From NCBI GenBank assembly GCA_910579505.1, contig CAJTTZ010000011.1:76821-140820 (forward strand): 64,000 nucleotides of DNA, written 5' to 3'. This DNA is from an uncultured Lachnospiraceae bacterium. Its GTDB lineage: Bacteria; Bacillota; Clostridia; Lachnospirales; Lachnospiraceae. The position numbers and the translations under genes were made by a program. The notes under the pieces were generated by a model. The model was not told the origin of the DNA. It did not search any database and worked only from the letters and a program-made list of their open reading frames with translations. Positions 15,550 to 24,564 of the stretch are shown piece by piece; positions within the stretch are counted from its first letter, which is position 1; the number at the start of each line of letters is the position of its first letter.

Positions 15550-16779
15550 ATGAAAGGAAATATTGTTGTTGGTCAGTCCGGCGGCCCTACAGCCGTTATC
15601 AACTCTTCCGTAGCAGGCGTATACGCTGCGGCGAAGAAGCTGGGTGTGAAGAAAATTTATGGCATGGTCCACGGTATCGAGGGATTTCTGGATGACAGGA
15701 TGATTGACCTTGGCGAGTACCTGGATGATGAGACGGGAATTGAACTCTTAAAGAGAACGCCTTCCGCATTCTTAGGTTCCTGCCGTTTTAAGATGCCGCA
15801 GATCGAGGGTCACGAGGATGTTTACGAGAAGGTGTTTGAGATCATGGAAAAGCATGATATCGAGTGCCTGTTCTATGCTGGCGGTAATGACTCCATGGAT
15901 ACGGTTAAGATGCTGTCCGATTATGCGGCGGCACACGGTAAGCCCCAGAGATTTATGGGCGTGCCCAAGACGATTGATAATGATCTGCCTGTGACGGACC
16001 ACTGCCCGGGCTACGGTTCCGCGGCGAAATATATTGCGGCTTCCTTAAAGGAGGTTATCCGCGACAATTCCTCCTTTGGCGCGAAGAAGCCCACTGTCTG
16101 TATCGTGGAGATCATGGGGCGTAACGCAGGATGGCTTACGGCGGCAGCGGCGCTCGCAAAGGGCGATGACTGCGAAGGCTGCGACGCGATCTATCTGCCT
16201 GAGAAAGTATTTGATATTGATAAGTTTGTTGCGGATGTGAAGGATCTGGCCGAGAGGAAGTCTTCCGTAGTCATTGCGGTTTCTGAGGGCGTTAAGGTTG
16301 CAGACGGCAGATATGTGTGCGAGATCGGCAGGGAAGTTGCCGTGGACGCATTCGGCCACAAGCAGATGTCCGGCACAGCAGTTATGCTGGCTGACAAGAT
16401 TGCGGCTGAGACAGGTCTCAAGACCCGTGCAATCGAGTTCTCTACTTTGCAGAGAGCGGCTACCCATTTGGCATCCCTGACGGATATCAACGAGGCGTTC
16501 CAGGTTGGTCACGACGCGGTGATGGCTGCGGAAGAAGGCAAGACAGGTATGATGATCACGCTTGACAGAAACGGTGAAGATCCGTATCAGTGCGGTACCA
16601 GCGCTTACGATATTCACGCGATTGCCAATGTGGAGAGAAACGTGCCCGACGAGTGGATCACAGCGGACGGCAAGGGTCTGACAGAGGAATACGAAAAGTA
16701 CGCAAGACCTCTTATCATGGGTGAGCTGCAGCCTCTCTTTGTGAACGGACTGCCGAGACACCTGGTTAGAAAAATGTGA
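15550..16779 (+). CDS. 6-phosphofructokinase, probably PPi-dependent
   Basis: Phosphorylates fructose 6-phosphate to fructose 1,6-bisphosphate in glycolysis. 409 residues, longer than the about 320-residue bacterial ATP enzymes. Seen: N-terminal GNIVVGQSGGPTAVINSS phosphate-donor loop, YAGGNDSMDT (GGDGS in ATP enzymes; an acidic residue in place of the second Gly is associated with pyrophosphate use), PKTIDNDL (Lys at the position correlated with PPi enzymes) and MGRNAGW. The upstream frame to 15484 is ignored: GGAGAG before 15550 and the family N-terminus fix the start. PPi preference is inferred from these motif residues. Confidence 0.92.
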   Translation: MKGNIVVGQSGGPTAVINSSVAGVYAAAKKLGVKKIYGMVHGIEGFLDDRMIDLGEYLDDETGIELLKRTPSAFLGSCRFKMPQIEGHEDVYEKVFEIMEKHDIECLFYAGGNDSMDTVKMLSDYAAAHGKPQRFMGVPKTIDNDLPVTDHCPGYGSAAKYIAASLKEVIRDNSSFGAKKPTVCIVEIMGRNAGWLTAAAALAKGDDCEGCDAIYLPEKVFDIDKFVADVKDLAERKSSVVIAVSEGVKVADGRYVCEIGREVAVDAFGHKQMSGTAVMLADKIAAETGLKTRAIEFSTLQRAATHLASLTDINEAFQVGHDAVMAAEEGKTGMMITLDRNGEDPYQCGTSAYDIHAIANVERNVPDEWITADGKGLTEEYEKYARPLIMGELQPLFVNGLPRHLVRKM

Positions 16780-16839
16780 AGAAGAATGCCATAGGACGGC
16801 ATTTTCTGCAAGGATATAAATATAAACTTAGAAATTTTC

Positions 16840-16872
16840 AAAAGAGTGGTTTACAAAACCACTCTTTTGTTA
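16840..16872 (+). terminator. Terminator downstream of phosphofructokinase
   Basis: Perfect 13-bp stem (16840-16852 with 16856-16868), loop ACA, TTTT within the right arm. A weaker AATGCC/GGCATT hairpin with TTTT precedes it at about 16786-16805. The -35 box of the next promoter lies in the loop and left arm. Confidence 0.75.
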
Positions 16873-16878
16873 TATGAT
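16850..16878 (+). promoter_or_regulatory. Promoter of the LacI-family gene
   Basis: TTTACA (16850-16855), 17-base spacer, TATGAT (16873-16878). It overlaps the upstream terminator hairpin. Transcription would begin around 16885, at the edge of the operator-like palindrome. Confidence 0.65.
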
Positions 16879-16884
16879 GTTTTT

Positions 16885-16900
16885 TGGAAAACGATTTCCA
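16885..16900. promoter_or_regulatory. LacI-type operator
   Basis: TGGAAAACGATTTCCA: half-sites TGGAAA and TTTCCA around a central CG, the usual form of LacI/GalR-family operators. Its place at the transcription start of the LacI gene points to autorepression. Confidence 0.65.
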
Positions 16901-16985
16901 ATGGCGGATTGTGGATGCAGCGCGGGAAAGAACAAAATGATAGAAATATTCTTTGAAACAGGAATCGTTTCGGAATGGAATAAAT

Positions 16986-17987
16986 ATGGTATCAATCAAA
17001 GATGTCGCGAAACAGGCGGGGGTGGCGATTTCCACCGTTTCCAAAGTGCTTAACAACTACCCTAATGTGAGCGAGGCAACAAAGAAAAAAGTAAATAAGG
17101 CGGTGGAGGAATTAAATTTCGTACCCAATTCCGTTGCGGCGGCGCTTTCCTCCAAGCAGTCAGGCAGAGTGGCGCTGCTTTTGAACCTGGGCAATGTGTC
17201 GCAGGCGGTGGACGAGATCAACATGCAGTATATGGCGGGCACGATAAGCCGTGCGGTGGAGCTGAATCTGGATGTGATCACAATCTTTGACTCCATGCTG
17301 AAAAATAAAAGTCTGGACGAGGTGGTGCGCTATCTGCGCTCCCAGAGCATTACGGGGCTGATCATTTTCGGGATGTCGAAGGACGATAAGGTGCTCCAGA
17401 AACTGATTAGCGCGCAGCTCTTTAAGATTGTGACAGTGGATGCGCCCCTGGTGAACGCCTCTTCATCCTCGGTCTGGATTGACCAGGCGGCGGCGCAGTA
17501 TGACGTGGCGAAAAAGACGCTTAAGGAAAATAAGGGAAAGAGCATTCTCTATCTGGCGGGCAAGAAGAACGGCTATGTTTCCGGGGAGAGGCTCAAAGGC
17601 ATACAGCGGCTGGCGGAGGAAGAGGAGATACCGCTGCTTGTCAGGAACGGGGAGTTTTCGGAACTGCAGGCGAGAAATCTGACGCTTCGGTATGCGAAGA
17701 AAAAGGACATCGTGGTATGTGCTTCGGACCTGATGGCGATTGGCGCGATGAGGGCGCTGATGGATATGGATATATTCCGGCCCGTATGCGGTTTCGACGG
17801 GATCACGCTGATGGGGTATGCGGGCAAGCAGATGAATACGGTCAGGCAGGATTTTGAGCGGATTGCTTCGGAGGCGGTGGAGGAGTTAAAGCGCCTGCTG
17901 GACGGCGGAGAGGGAAGGCAGATTGTGCTGGACTACAAGCTTGTAAGGATGAAATACGAAGATATCCTGATGGCGGCGAAGGGATAA
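16986..17987 (+). CDS. LacI family transcriptional regulator
   Basis: 333 residues. N-terminal LacI helix-turn-helix with hinge: VSIKDVAKQAGVAISTVSKVLNN, then NFVPNSVAAALSSKQSG. The rest is a periplasmic-binding-protein-like sensor domain. The start is ATG 16986; the frame upstream opens with a TTG at 16953 that lacks family similarity. It lies between the phosphofructokinase and glycogen phosphorylase genes, so a role in sugar or storage-glucan control is plausible. The effector is unknown. Confidence 0.93.
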   Translation: MVSIKDVAKQAGVAISTVSKVLNNYPNVSEATKKKVNKAVEELNFVPNSVAAALSSKQSGRVALLLNLGNVSQAVDEINMQYMAGTISRAVELNLDVITIFDSMLKNKSLDEVVRYLRSQSITGLIIFGMSKDDKVLQKLISAQLFKIVTVDAPLVNASSSSVWIDQAAAQYDVAKKTLKENKGKSILYLAGKKNGYVSGERLKGIQRLAEEEEIPLLVRNGEFSELQARNLTLRYAKKKDIVVCASDLMAIGAMRALMDMDIFRPVCGFDGITLMGYAGKQMNTVRQDFERIASEAVEELKRLLDGGEGRQIVLDYKLVRMKYEDILMAAKG

Positions 17988-18051
17988 AGGACCGGCGGTG
18001 TATGGTGGACGGACGCCTGGCAAAATCTCATATGACGTGTGAAGGCGCGGG

Positions 18052-18082
18052 TTTACAAGAAGGCTGAACTGGATAATATAAT
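18052..18082 (+). promoter_or_regulatory. Promoter of glycogen phosphorylase
   Basis: TTTACA (18052-18057) with TAATAT at 18074-18079 (16-base spacer); a perfect TATAAT overlaps at 18077-18082 (19-base spacer). Which -10 is used is unclear. Confidence 0.5.
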
Positions 18083-18127
18083 TAACATAGAGCATACAAT
18101 AAACAAGTAGAAAAGGGAGGTTTCAAC

Positions 18128-20440
18128 ATGGCACAGGCAAGTAACCTGAAAAGAGACGTACTGGTAATGAATCTGGAGCAGGAGCTGGAGAACCAGACGC
18201 AGAGCGGATACGGCAAATCTATTTCCGCCTGCAGCAATGAGGAGCTTTATTACAGTATATTGCAGCTTTCCAAGAAGCTTATGGAAGCGTCGGAGCGGAT
18301 AGAAGGCGAGAAGAAAATTTATTATATTTCCGCAGAGTTCCTGATTGGCAAGCTTTTATCCAACAACCTGATCAATCTGGGCATTTATGACAATTTGGAG
18401 AAGATTCTTTTAAAGAACGGCAAGGAGCTTTCTGCGATTGAGGAGGTGGAGCCGGAGCCTTCTCTCGGAAATGGGGGTCTGGGACGTCTGGCCGCATGTT
18501 TCCTTGATTCCATTGCATCCCAGGGACTTCCCGGCGAGGGGATTGGGTTAAACTACCATTTCGGTCTGTTCAAGCAGGAGTTTAAGGACAAACTGCAGAC
18601 AGCCGAGAAGAATGACTGGATTGAGGAGCAGTCGTGGCTTACGAAAACTGACACGACCTTTGAGGTGTCATTCGGTGAAAAGAAGGTGACATCCCGGCTT
18701 TATGACATTGATGTCATTGGCTATGACAACGGCGTGAATAAGCTGAGACTTTTCGATATCGAGACGATTGACGAGAGCCTTGTAAAGAAGGGTATTGATT
18801 TCGACAAGGAAGATATCGAGAAGAACCTGACGCTTTTCCTCTATCCCGACGATTCCGACGAAGCGGGAAATCTTCTGCGCATTTACCAGCAGTATTTCAT
18901 GGTGAGCAATGCGGCGCAGTTGATTTTGAAGGAGATGAAGGAGAAACAGTACGATCTGCGCACCATGTATGACCATGCGGTGATTCAGATCAACGATACC
19001 CACCCGACCATGGTGATCCCCGAGCTCATCCGTATTCTGGTGGATGAGAAGGCGTTTACGATGGACGAGGCGATTGAGGTTGTGAGCAGGACCTGCGCGT
19101 ATACGAACCACACGATTCTGGCGGAGGCGCTTGAGAAATGGCCGCTTGCGTATCTGGAGAAGGTAGTTCCCCAGCTTGTGCCCATTATCAAGGAGCTGGA
19201 TAAGCGTATCGCGAAGAAATACAAAGACCCCAAGGTGCAGATCATCGACGAGGACGACAGGGTGCATATGGCGCATATTGACATCCATTACGGTTTCTCG
19301 GTAAACGGCGTAGCGACGATCCATACAGAGATTCTAAAGAACACGGAGCTGCATGCGTTCTACAAGATTTATCCTGAGAAGTTCAACAATAAGACGAACG
19401 GCATCACTTTCAGAAGGTGGCTTTTGTCCTGTAACCATGAGCTCGCGGGATTCCTTTCCGAGACCATTGGGGACGCCTACAAGAAGGATGCGGCCAATCT
19501 GGAGAAGCTGTTGGAGTTTAAGGATGATGATGCGGTGCTTAACCGCATTGCCGAGATCAAGATGAACCGCAAGAAAGATCTGGCAGCTTATGTACAGAAG
19601 GTGGAAGGCGTAACGCTGAATCCCGATTCTATCTTTGATATTCAGAGCAAGCGTCTGCATGAGTACAAGAGGCAGCAGATGAACGCCCTTTACATTATCC
19701 ATAAGTATCTGGAGATCAAGGCCGGCAAGAAGCCCGCAAGACCCATGACGTTTATCTTCGGCGCAAAGGCGGCGCCCGCTTACGTGATCGCCCAGGACAT
19801 CATTCACCTGCTTCTGGTGCTGCAGGAGATAATCAATAAGGATCCCGACGTCAGCCCGTACATGACGGTGCTTATGGTGGAGAACTACAATGTGGCTTAT
19901 GCTGAGAAAATGATTCCGGCATGCGACATTTCCGAGCAGATCTCGCTGGCGTCCAAGGAGGCGTCCGGCACGGGCAACATGAAGTTTATGTTAAACGGTG
20001 CGGTGACGCTCGGCACTTCCGACGGTGCGAACGTGGAGATTCACGAACTGGTCGGCGACGACAACATTTATATCTTTGGTGAGAAATCCGAGGCGGTGAT
20101 TGCGCACTACGAGAAGGCTGACTATGTGTCCAAGGATTACTATAAGAAGTCTCCCGTGATTAAGGAGGCGGTAGACTTTATCGTCAGCAAGCAGGCGCTG
20201 AAAGTGGGCCATAAGGAAAATCTGGAGAGACTCTACAAGGAGCTGTTAAACAAAGACTGGTTTATGACCCTTCTGGATCTGGAGGATTATATCAAAACCA
20301 AGGATCAGATGATGGCGGATTATGAGGACCAGGGGAAGTGGAGAAAGATGATGCTTGTGAATATCGCCAAGGCAGGTTTCTTCTCCTCTGACAGAACCAT
20401 CGAAGAGTACAACCGTGATATCTGGAAGTTACGCGCATAA
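18128..20440 (+). CDS. glgP: Glycogen/alpha-glucan phosphorylase
   Basis: PLP-dependent enzyme that releases glucose 1-phosphate from the non-reducing ends of alpha-1,4-glucans. 770 residues, slightly shorter than typical. Seen: FLIGKLLSNNLINLG, EPSLGNGGLGRLAACFLDS, NDTHPTM, the IFDIQSKRLHEYKRQ segment, and the PLP site EASGTGNMKFMLNG whose Lys forms the Schiff base. RBS AAGGGAGG precedes the start. Likely its own unit, between the LacI regulator and a bidirectional terminator. Confidence 0.96.
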   Translation: MAQASNLKRDVLVMNLEQELENQTQSGYGKSISACSNEELYYSILQLSKKLMEASERIEGEKKIYYISAEFLIGKLLSNNLINLGIYDNLEKILLKNGKELSAIEEVEPEPSLGNGGLGRLAACFLDSIASQGLPGEGIGLNYHFGLFKQEFKDKLQTAEKNDWIEEQSWLTKTDTTFEVSFGEKKVTSRLYDIDVIGYDNGVNKLRLFDIETIDESLVKKGIDFDKEDIEKNLTLFLYPDDSDEAGNLLRIYQQYFMVSNAAQLILKEMKEKQYDLRTMYDHAVIQINDTHPTMVIPELIRILVDEKAFTMDEAIEVVSRTCAYTNHTILAEALEKWPLAYLEKVVPQLVPIIKELDKRIAKKYKDPKVQIIDEDDRVHMAHIDIHYGFSVNGVATIHTEILKNTELHAFYKIYPEKFNNKTNGITFRRWLLSCNHELAGFLSETIGDAYKKDAANLEKLLEFKDDDAVLNRIAEIKMNRKKDLAAYVQKVEGVTLNPDSIFDIQSKRLHEYKRQQMNALYIIHKYLEIKAGKKPARPMTFIFGAKAAPAYVIAQDIIHLLLVLQEIINKDPDVSPYMTVLMVENYNVAYAEKMIPACDISEQISLASKEASGTGNMKFMLNGAVTLGTSDGANVEIHELVGDDNIYIFGEKSEAVIAHYEKADYVSKDYYKKSPVIKEAVDFIVSKQALKVGHKENLERLYKELLNKDWFMTLLDLEDYIKTKDQMMADYEDQGKWRKMMLVNIAKAGFFSSDRTIEEYNRDIWKLRA
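18703..18716. repeat. TGACA-N4-TGTCA palindrome, copy 4 (in glgP)
   Basis: TGACATTGATGTCA within the codons for Y-D-I-D-V-I. Confidence 0.8.
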
Positions 20441-20460
20441 GCGGAGTCAGAAAGTACGTG

Positions 20461-20491
20461 AAAAACAGACGTCCCCCGGGCGTCTGTTTTT
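20461..20491. terminator. Bidirectional terminator between glgP and the glycosyltransferases
   Basis: Perfect 11-bp stem AAAAACAGACG / CGTCTGTTTTT with a nine-base loop. T runs occur on both strands, so it can serve both converging units. Confidence 0.85.
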
Positions 20492-20546
20492 GCGCGGACC
20501 GGAGACCATGAATGAGTAATGCGCAGCATTTCGAGTCTGCTTATGT

Positions 20547-21617
20547 TTACGTCCCAAGCGCCTTCAACCGTTCTTCTGCCGGCGCGTAACCTTTACACTT
20601 CCGATAATACTTCCGCGCTTCTTTTGTGTGTCCGGTGCATTCATAAATCACGCCGATATTGTAATATGCCATATAGCTGTTTACCCCATCCACAGAAAAC
20701 TCTTCTATGGTGACAGACTTTTCAAACTCCGCGATGGCGGCGTCAAAAAGTCCGTTGTTCATATAAATCAGCCCCATCAGAAAGACAAAATCAGCCCTTA
20801 CGGCGAAGACGCCGTAAAGTTCGGCGAGTCCCAGCGCCTCCTGAAAGCGCTTTAAGTCAAGGAGCGTGTATCCGTAAGATTCCACCATGGTTTTCACATA
20901 GTCAAGTTCGGGATCTACCTCCATGGAAAGTCCGGCATCAAAGCTGTCAAAGGCGTTCTCGGCGTCACCAAGCCTGCGGTAACTCTGACCGAGCTGGAAA
21001 TAGAGATAGGGATCGGGACCTTCCCTGTCGAGCTGCGCCTTGAGCAGGGCGATGTTTCGGCGGGATTTTTCCTGCATGTCGGTTTCGGTTTCGTCATAGC
21101 CTACATGAAGAATTGTGACAGGAGCGTCATAGACAGATTTCACCTTGCCGTCACGGCGTTCCAGCTGCTCATGCACCGGCCCGACAAAGTGAAAATATCT
21201 GCGGTCAGCCAGACGGCTTACCCGCGTCTGCTCAAAGGAAGTCTGACCGCCGCGAAGGAAACGGCTGCGAATGAGAATCCGCCCGGCGTGGTCCGAATGC
21301 TCTTCCATGCAGCGCCGGAGTGCAGCCAGATCTATCTTTTCAATATATTCATCACAATCGAGAAAAAGTATCCAATCATAGGAGGCTTTTTGCGCACAGA
21401 AATTTCTGGCGGCGCTGAAATCATCACACCAGTCGAAGTGGTAAATCCGATCTGTGTATTTTTCGGCAACCGCCAGAGTTTTGTCTGTGGAGCCTGTGTC
21501 TGTCAGTACGATCTCAAAACCGTAGGTGGACAGACGTTTCAGGCATTCCCCGATATGCTTGTCTTCATTTTTAGCGATAATACAGACGGACAGCGGAAAC
21601 AAGGCTTCTCCTTTCAT
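20547..21617 (-). CDS. Family 2 glycosyltransferase with C-terminal TPR repeats (copy 2)
   Basis: GT-A fold glycosyltransferase domain (first about 200 residues) followed by tetratricopeptide repeats. LSVCIIAKNEDKHIGECL, VLTDTGSTDKTLAVA and the metal-binding FLDCDEYIE (DxD-like) match GT2 enzymes of the SunS-like TPR group. TPR helices include PYLYFQLGQSYRRLGDAENAF and AYYNIGVIYECTGHTKEARKYY. The ATG at 21617 overlaps the stop of the upstream paralogue (ATGA). A TTG at 21602 with AAAGGAG in front would match the paralogue's N-terminus better. Acceptor unknown: peptide, protein or polysaccharide. Confidence 0.88.
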   Translation of the reverse strand: MKGEALFPLSVCIIAKNEDKHIGECLKRLSTYGFEIVLTDTGSTDKTLAVAEKYTDRIYHFDWCDDFSAARNFCAQKASYDWILFLDCDEYIEKIDLAALRRCMEEHSDHAGRILIRSRFLRGGQTSFEQTRVSRLADRRYFHFVGPVHEQLERRDGKVKSVYDAPVTILHVGYDETETDMQEKSRRNIALLKAQLDREGPDPYLYFQLGQSYRRLGDAENAFDSFDAGLSMEVDPELDYVKTMVESYGYTLLDLKRFQEALGLAELYGVFAVRADFVFLMGLIYMNNGLFDAAIAEFEKSVTIEEFSVDGVNSYMAYYNIGVIYECTGHTKEARKYYRKCKGYAPAEERLKALGT

Positions 21618-22681
21618 GAGACATTTTCCCGGGAGGAAAGCTCCCTGAGTCTTCTGACGGCGGGGTCGTAATCTCCGCATTTTTTGTAGTAGGTTCTCGC
21701 CTGTCCCAATTCGCCCATGCTCTCATATATTTCAGCAATATGGAAATTGGCGCGGTAGCTGTTGACTCCTGTGCGGGAATAGGCTGTGAGCGAAGTTGCC
21801 TTTTTAAATTCCTCGATGGCTTTGGCATACTCGCCCTTTTTCTGATAGAGCATACCCATCAGGAAGACGAAATCTGCCCGGTGGGAGAACAGGTCGTACT
21901 TTTCCCGGAGGGACATGGCCGTGTCGTATTTGGCCAGGTCCATCAGGCAGTAGCCATAGGTTTCCGCCATACTCTGCACAAAATCCGAGTTGGGATCCGC
22001 GTTTAAATCAAGTCCGAGCTTGTAATAGTGCGCCGCCTTTTCCATGTCGTTTAAGGATATGTAGTTCTGCCCAAGCTGGAAATAAATATAGGGGCTTGGA
22101 CCTTTCAGGGACAGGTCGTGCAACAGCATTTCCAGATTTCTGGTAGCCCGCATACGTTTATCGGATTCGCTCACGTAGCCCTCGTGGTAAAAGGTGAGGG
22201 GAATCGGGAAGGTGTCAGGCTCCTTGCCCTGCATGGTGCGCACCTGCTCGTGTATGCTGCCCTCGTAATGGCAGTAGTTTTTGTTGAAGAGTCTGCCGAT
22301 ACGCTCTGACATGATGGAGCGCGCGCCCTGTACGGTATACGGATTGTTGCGCGTAATCATGCCGACGGCTTCACGCCGCCCGGTGAGAGAGTCCTCAAGC
22401 TGTGCAAGATTGACATTTTCCAGATATTCGTCGCAGTCAATAATGAGCACCCAGTCGTTAGCTGCCTGCTGGATGGAGAAATTCCTCGCGCAGCTGAAGT
22501 CCTCGCACCATGCGAAGTGAAAGATTTTGTCCGCATATTTATGGGCAATCTCCACGGTACGGTCAACGGAGCCGGTGTCCACTACAATAATTTCAAAGCG
22601 GCAGGGACGAAGTCTTTTGAGACATTCCTCGATATGGTTATCTTCGTTTTTGGCAATCATGCACACGGAAACGGGTAACAT
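21614..22681 (-). CDS. Family 2 glycosyltransferase with C-terminal TPR repeats (copy 1)
   Basis: 355 residues, same architecture as the gene it overlaps: LPVSVCMIAKNEDNHIEECL at the N-terminus, IIVVDTGSVDRTVEIAHKYA, LIIDCDEYLENVNL as the DxD region, then TPRs such as PYIYFQLGQNYISLNDMEKAA. The open frame reaches 22831, but RBS AGAGGTG and homology place the start at 22681. The two genes are a tandem duplication that has diverged, transcribed together from the promoter at 22747-22719. Confidence 0.9.
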   Translation of the reverse strand: MLPVSVCMIAKNEDNHIEECLKRLRPCRFEIIVVDTGSVDRTVEIAHKYADKIFHFAWCEDFSCARNFSIQQAANDWVLIIDCDEYLENVNLAQLEDSLTGRREAVGMITRNNPYTVQGARSIMSERIGRLFNKNYCHYEGSIHEQVRTMQGKEPDTFPIPLTFYHEGYVSESDKRMRATRNLEMLLHDLSLKGPSPYIYFQLGQNYISLNDMEKAAHYYKLGLDLNADPNSDFVQSMAETYGYCLMDLAKYDTAMSLREKYDLFSHRADFVFLMGMLYQKKGEYAKAIEEFKKATSLTAYSRTGVNSYRANFHIAEIYESMGELGQARTYYKKCGDYDPAVRRLRELSSRENVS

Positions 22682-22718
22682 AGCAGCACCTCTTTTGTGA
22701 TTTATTAAAACTATGTAT

Positions 22719-22747
22719 ATTTTAGCACCTTCTTTGCGTGGCGACAA
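22719..22747 (-). promoter_or_regulatory. Promoter of the glycosyltransferase pair
   Basis: Minus strand TTGTCG (22747-22742), 17-base spacer, TAAAAT (22724-22719). Confidence 0.6.
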
Positions 22748-22885
22748 TACGGTTTTTATTGGAGAAAGGGGAGATTTATTGTTCCTTTTGTACAAAAAGT
22801 ACAAAAAAGAAAGGGAAAACATGATGAACATGACGATATTCCGTTTAACAGTAGTGGTAGGTGGTTCCTTTTTGAATGCAAATAT

Positions 22886-22894
22886 GGTATACTA
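22886..22894 (+). promoter_or_regulatory. Extended -10 promoter before the small HTH gene
   Basis: TGGTATACT (TGn-TATACT) with no good -35 at the right distance. It would give a leader of about 60 bases for the gene at 22961 and probably also drives glf. Confidence 0.5.
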
Positions 22895-22960
22895 TCCCCA
22901 AGCAGAGAGGAGAAGACCTCTTCTCATTAAAGAATATAATACATGATAAGGGGGTCTATT

Positions 22961-23302
22961 ATGACAAAGGCAGAAATCTTAAAGGCAGAAATCTTAAAAC
23001 AGCATAAGAGTGTCAGACAGTTTGCGATTGAGATGGAAATACCATACTCTACGTTAGTTACCGCACTCGATAGGGGTATTGAGGGTATGGCTTACGGTAC
23101 GGTGATCCGCATGTGCGACAGGCTGAATCTGAATCCCGTAGATTTCACACCTATTAACCAGAAGAGTCTGCTCGGCGGTAAAATCATGGAAAACCGGGTG
23201 ATGCAGTATTATGTGAAGCTGAATAAAACCGGACGCAAGAAAGCGCTTGAGTTGATGGAAGATTATGCTCAGCTTGATAAGTATAAGGCTACTGAGGAGT
23301 AA
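22961..23302 (+). CDS. Small HTH (XRE/Cro-like) regulator
   Basis: 113 residues. SVRQFAIEMEIPYSTLVTAL followed by RGIEGMAYGTVIRMCDRLNL reads as a Cro/C1-type helix-turn-helix; the C-terminal third is helical and charged. Start at 22961 (AGGGGGT site); the frame opens at 22943. Two bases separate its stop from glf, so they are co-transcribed. Codons 3-12 are an exact 15-bp tandem duplication, giving the repeated peptide KAEILKAEIL. Target unknown. Confidence 0.75.
   Translation: MTKAEILKAEILKQHKSVRQFAIEMEIPYSTLVTALDRGIEGMAYGTVIRMCDRLNLNPVDFTPINQKSLLGGKIMENRVMQYYVKLNKTGRKKALELMEDYAQLDKYKATEE
22967..22996 (+). repeat. 15-bp exact tandem duplication in the HTH gene
   Basis: AAGGCAGAAATCTTA occurs twice in a row (22967-22981, 22982-22996), in frame, adding five residues without disrupting the gene. 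Copy number could vary between strains. Confidence 0.9.
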
Positions 23303-23304
23303 AA

Positions 23305-24465
23305 ATGAATTATGATTATCTTATCGTGGGCGCAGGGCTGTACGGCTCTGTGTTTGCCCACGAAATGTACAAAAAAGGCCGGCGGGTGCGCCTGATTGAC
23401 AGAAGGCAGCATGTAGCCGGCAATATTTATACGGAGGAAGTGGAAGGTATACAGGTGCACCGCTACGGCGCGCATATTTTTCATACTTCCGACAAGACTA
23501 TATGGGATTATGTAAACCAATTTGCGGAGTTCAACCACTACATCAATTCGCCGGTTGCCCGTTATAAGGAGGAGCTGTACAATCTTCCTTTCAATATGAA
23601 CACGTTCAGCAAAATGTGGGGCGTGGTGACGCCCGCGCAGGCGAAAGAAAAAATTGCGGAACAGATCGCAGACCTTCACATCGCAGAGCCGAAAAATCTG
23701 GAGGAGCAGGCGCTTTCGCTGGTGGGCCGGGACGTATACGAGAAGCTGGTCAAGGGCTACACGGAGAAGCAGTGGGGCAGGGACTGCACGGAACTGCCGG
23801 CCTTTATCATCAAGAGGCTGCCCCTTCGTTTTACCTATGATAACAATTATTTCAATGACCGTTATCAGGGGATTCCTGTGGGAGGCTATACCATAATGGT
23901 AGAGAAAATGCTGCAGGGTATTGAGGTGACGACAGGCGTGTCATACCGGGAATTTGTGACAGAGGAAGAGCGGGACGGACGCATCTGCCTGAAAGACCGT
24001 GACGGCAATACATACGACAAGGTTCTGTATACGGGAATGATTGATGAGTTTTTCGACTTTTCGCTGGGGCATCTTGAGTACCGCTCCCTGAGGTTTGAGA
24101 CAGAGTATCTTGGGGACTGCGATAATTACCAGGGAAACGCAGTGGTGAATTACACGGAGCGCGAAATCCCTTATACCAGGGTGATTGAGCACAAGCATTT
24201 TGAGTTCGGCACGCAGCCAGGCACGGTGATCACCAGAGAATATCCGGCGGTCTGGAAAGAAGGGGAGGAGCCCTACTATCCGATCAATGACGAGAAAAAT
24301 GAGAGCTTGATGGAGAAGTATGCAGAGCTTGCAAAGGCCAAGCCCTATGTGATGTTCGGCGGGCGGCTGGGACAGTACCGCTATTACGACATGGACAAGG
24401 TGATCGCACAGGCACTTGAGGCGGCGAACAACGCGAAAAGTACTTCGAAAGACGTCCCGTCATAG
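23305..24465 (+). CDS. glf: UDP-galactopyranose mutase
   Basis: FAD enzyme that interconverts UDP-galactopyranose and UDP-galactofuranose for cell-surface glycans. 386 residues. N-terminal dinucleotide fold YDYLIVGAGLYGSVFA, then HRYGAHIFHTSD (His-Ile-Phe-His-Thr stretch of the active site), KGYTEKQWGRD, RFTYDNNYFNDRYQGIPVGG and the C-terminal FGGRLGQYRYYDMDK. The last about 12 codons and the stop fall inside a repeated intergenic element (copy B), so the C-terminal tail is repeat-encoded. It neighbours two glycosyltransferases, which suggests surface polysaccharide synthesis. Confidence 0.96.
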   Translation: MNYDYLIVGAGLYGSVFAHEMYKKGRRVRLIDRRQHVAGNIYTEEVEGIQVHRYGAHIFHTSDKTIWDYVNQFAEFNHYINSPVARYKEELYNLPFNMNTFSKMWGVVTPAQAKEKIAEQIADLHIAEPKNLEEQALSLVGRDVYEKLVKGYTEKQWGRDCTELPAFIIKRLPLRFTYDNNYFNDRYQGIPVGGYTIMVEKMLQGIEVTTGVSYREFVTEEERDGRICLKDRDGNTYDKVLYTGMIDEFFDFSLGHLEYRSLRFETEYLGDCDNYQGNAVVNYTEREIPYTRVIEHKHFEFGTQPGTVITREYPAVWKEGEEPYYPINDEKNESLMEKYAELAKAKPYVMFGGRLGQYRYYDMDKVIAQALEAANNAKSTSKDVPS

Positions 24466-24531
24466 GGCGGGTTGCCAAGAAGTATTATGTTTCGCGTGGG
24501 AGAATACCAAAAGCAGGCATTCTCCGTTCGG
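24431..24531. repeat. Intergenic hairpin element, family 1, copy B
   Basis: ACGCGAAAAGTACTTC, a variable hairpin (GACGTCCCGTCATAGGGCGG), AAGAAGTATTATGTTTCGCG and a second hairpin GGAGAATACC / GGCATTCTCC. Same order as copies A and C. It overlaps the 3' end of glf. Confidence 0.75.
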
Positions 24532-24564
24532 GCAGAGCTGCTGCATAAAAATTGAGGCAGAGTC

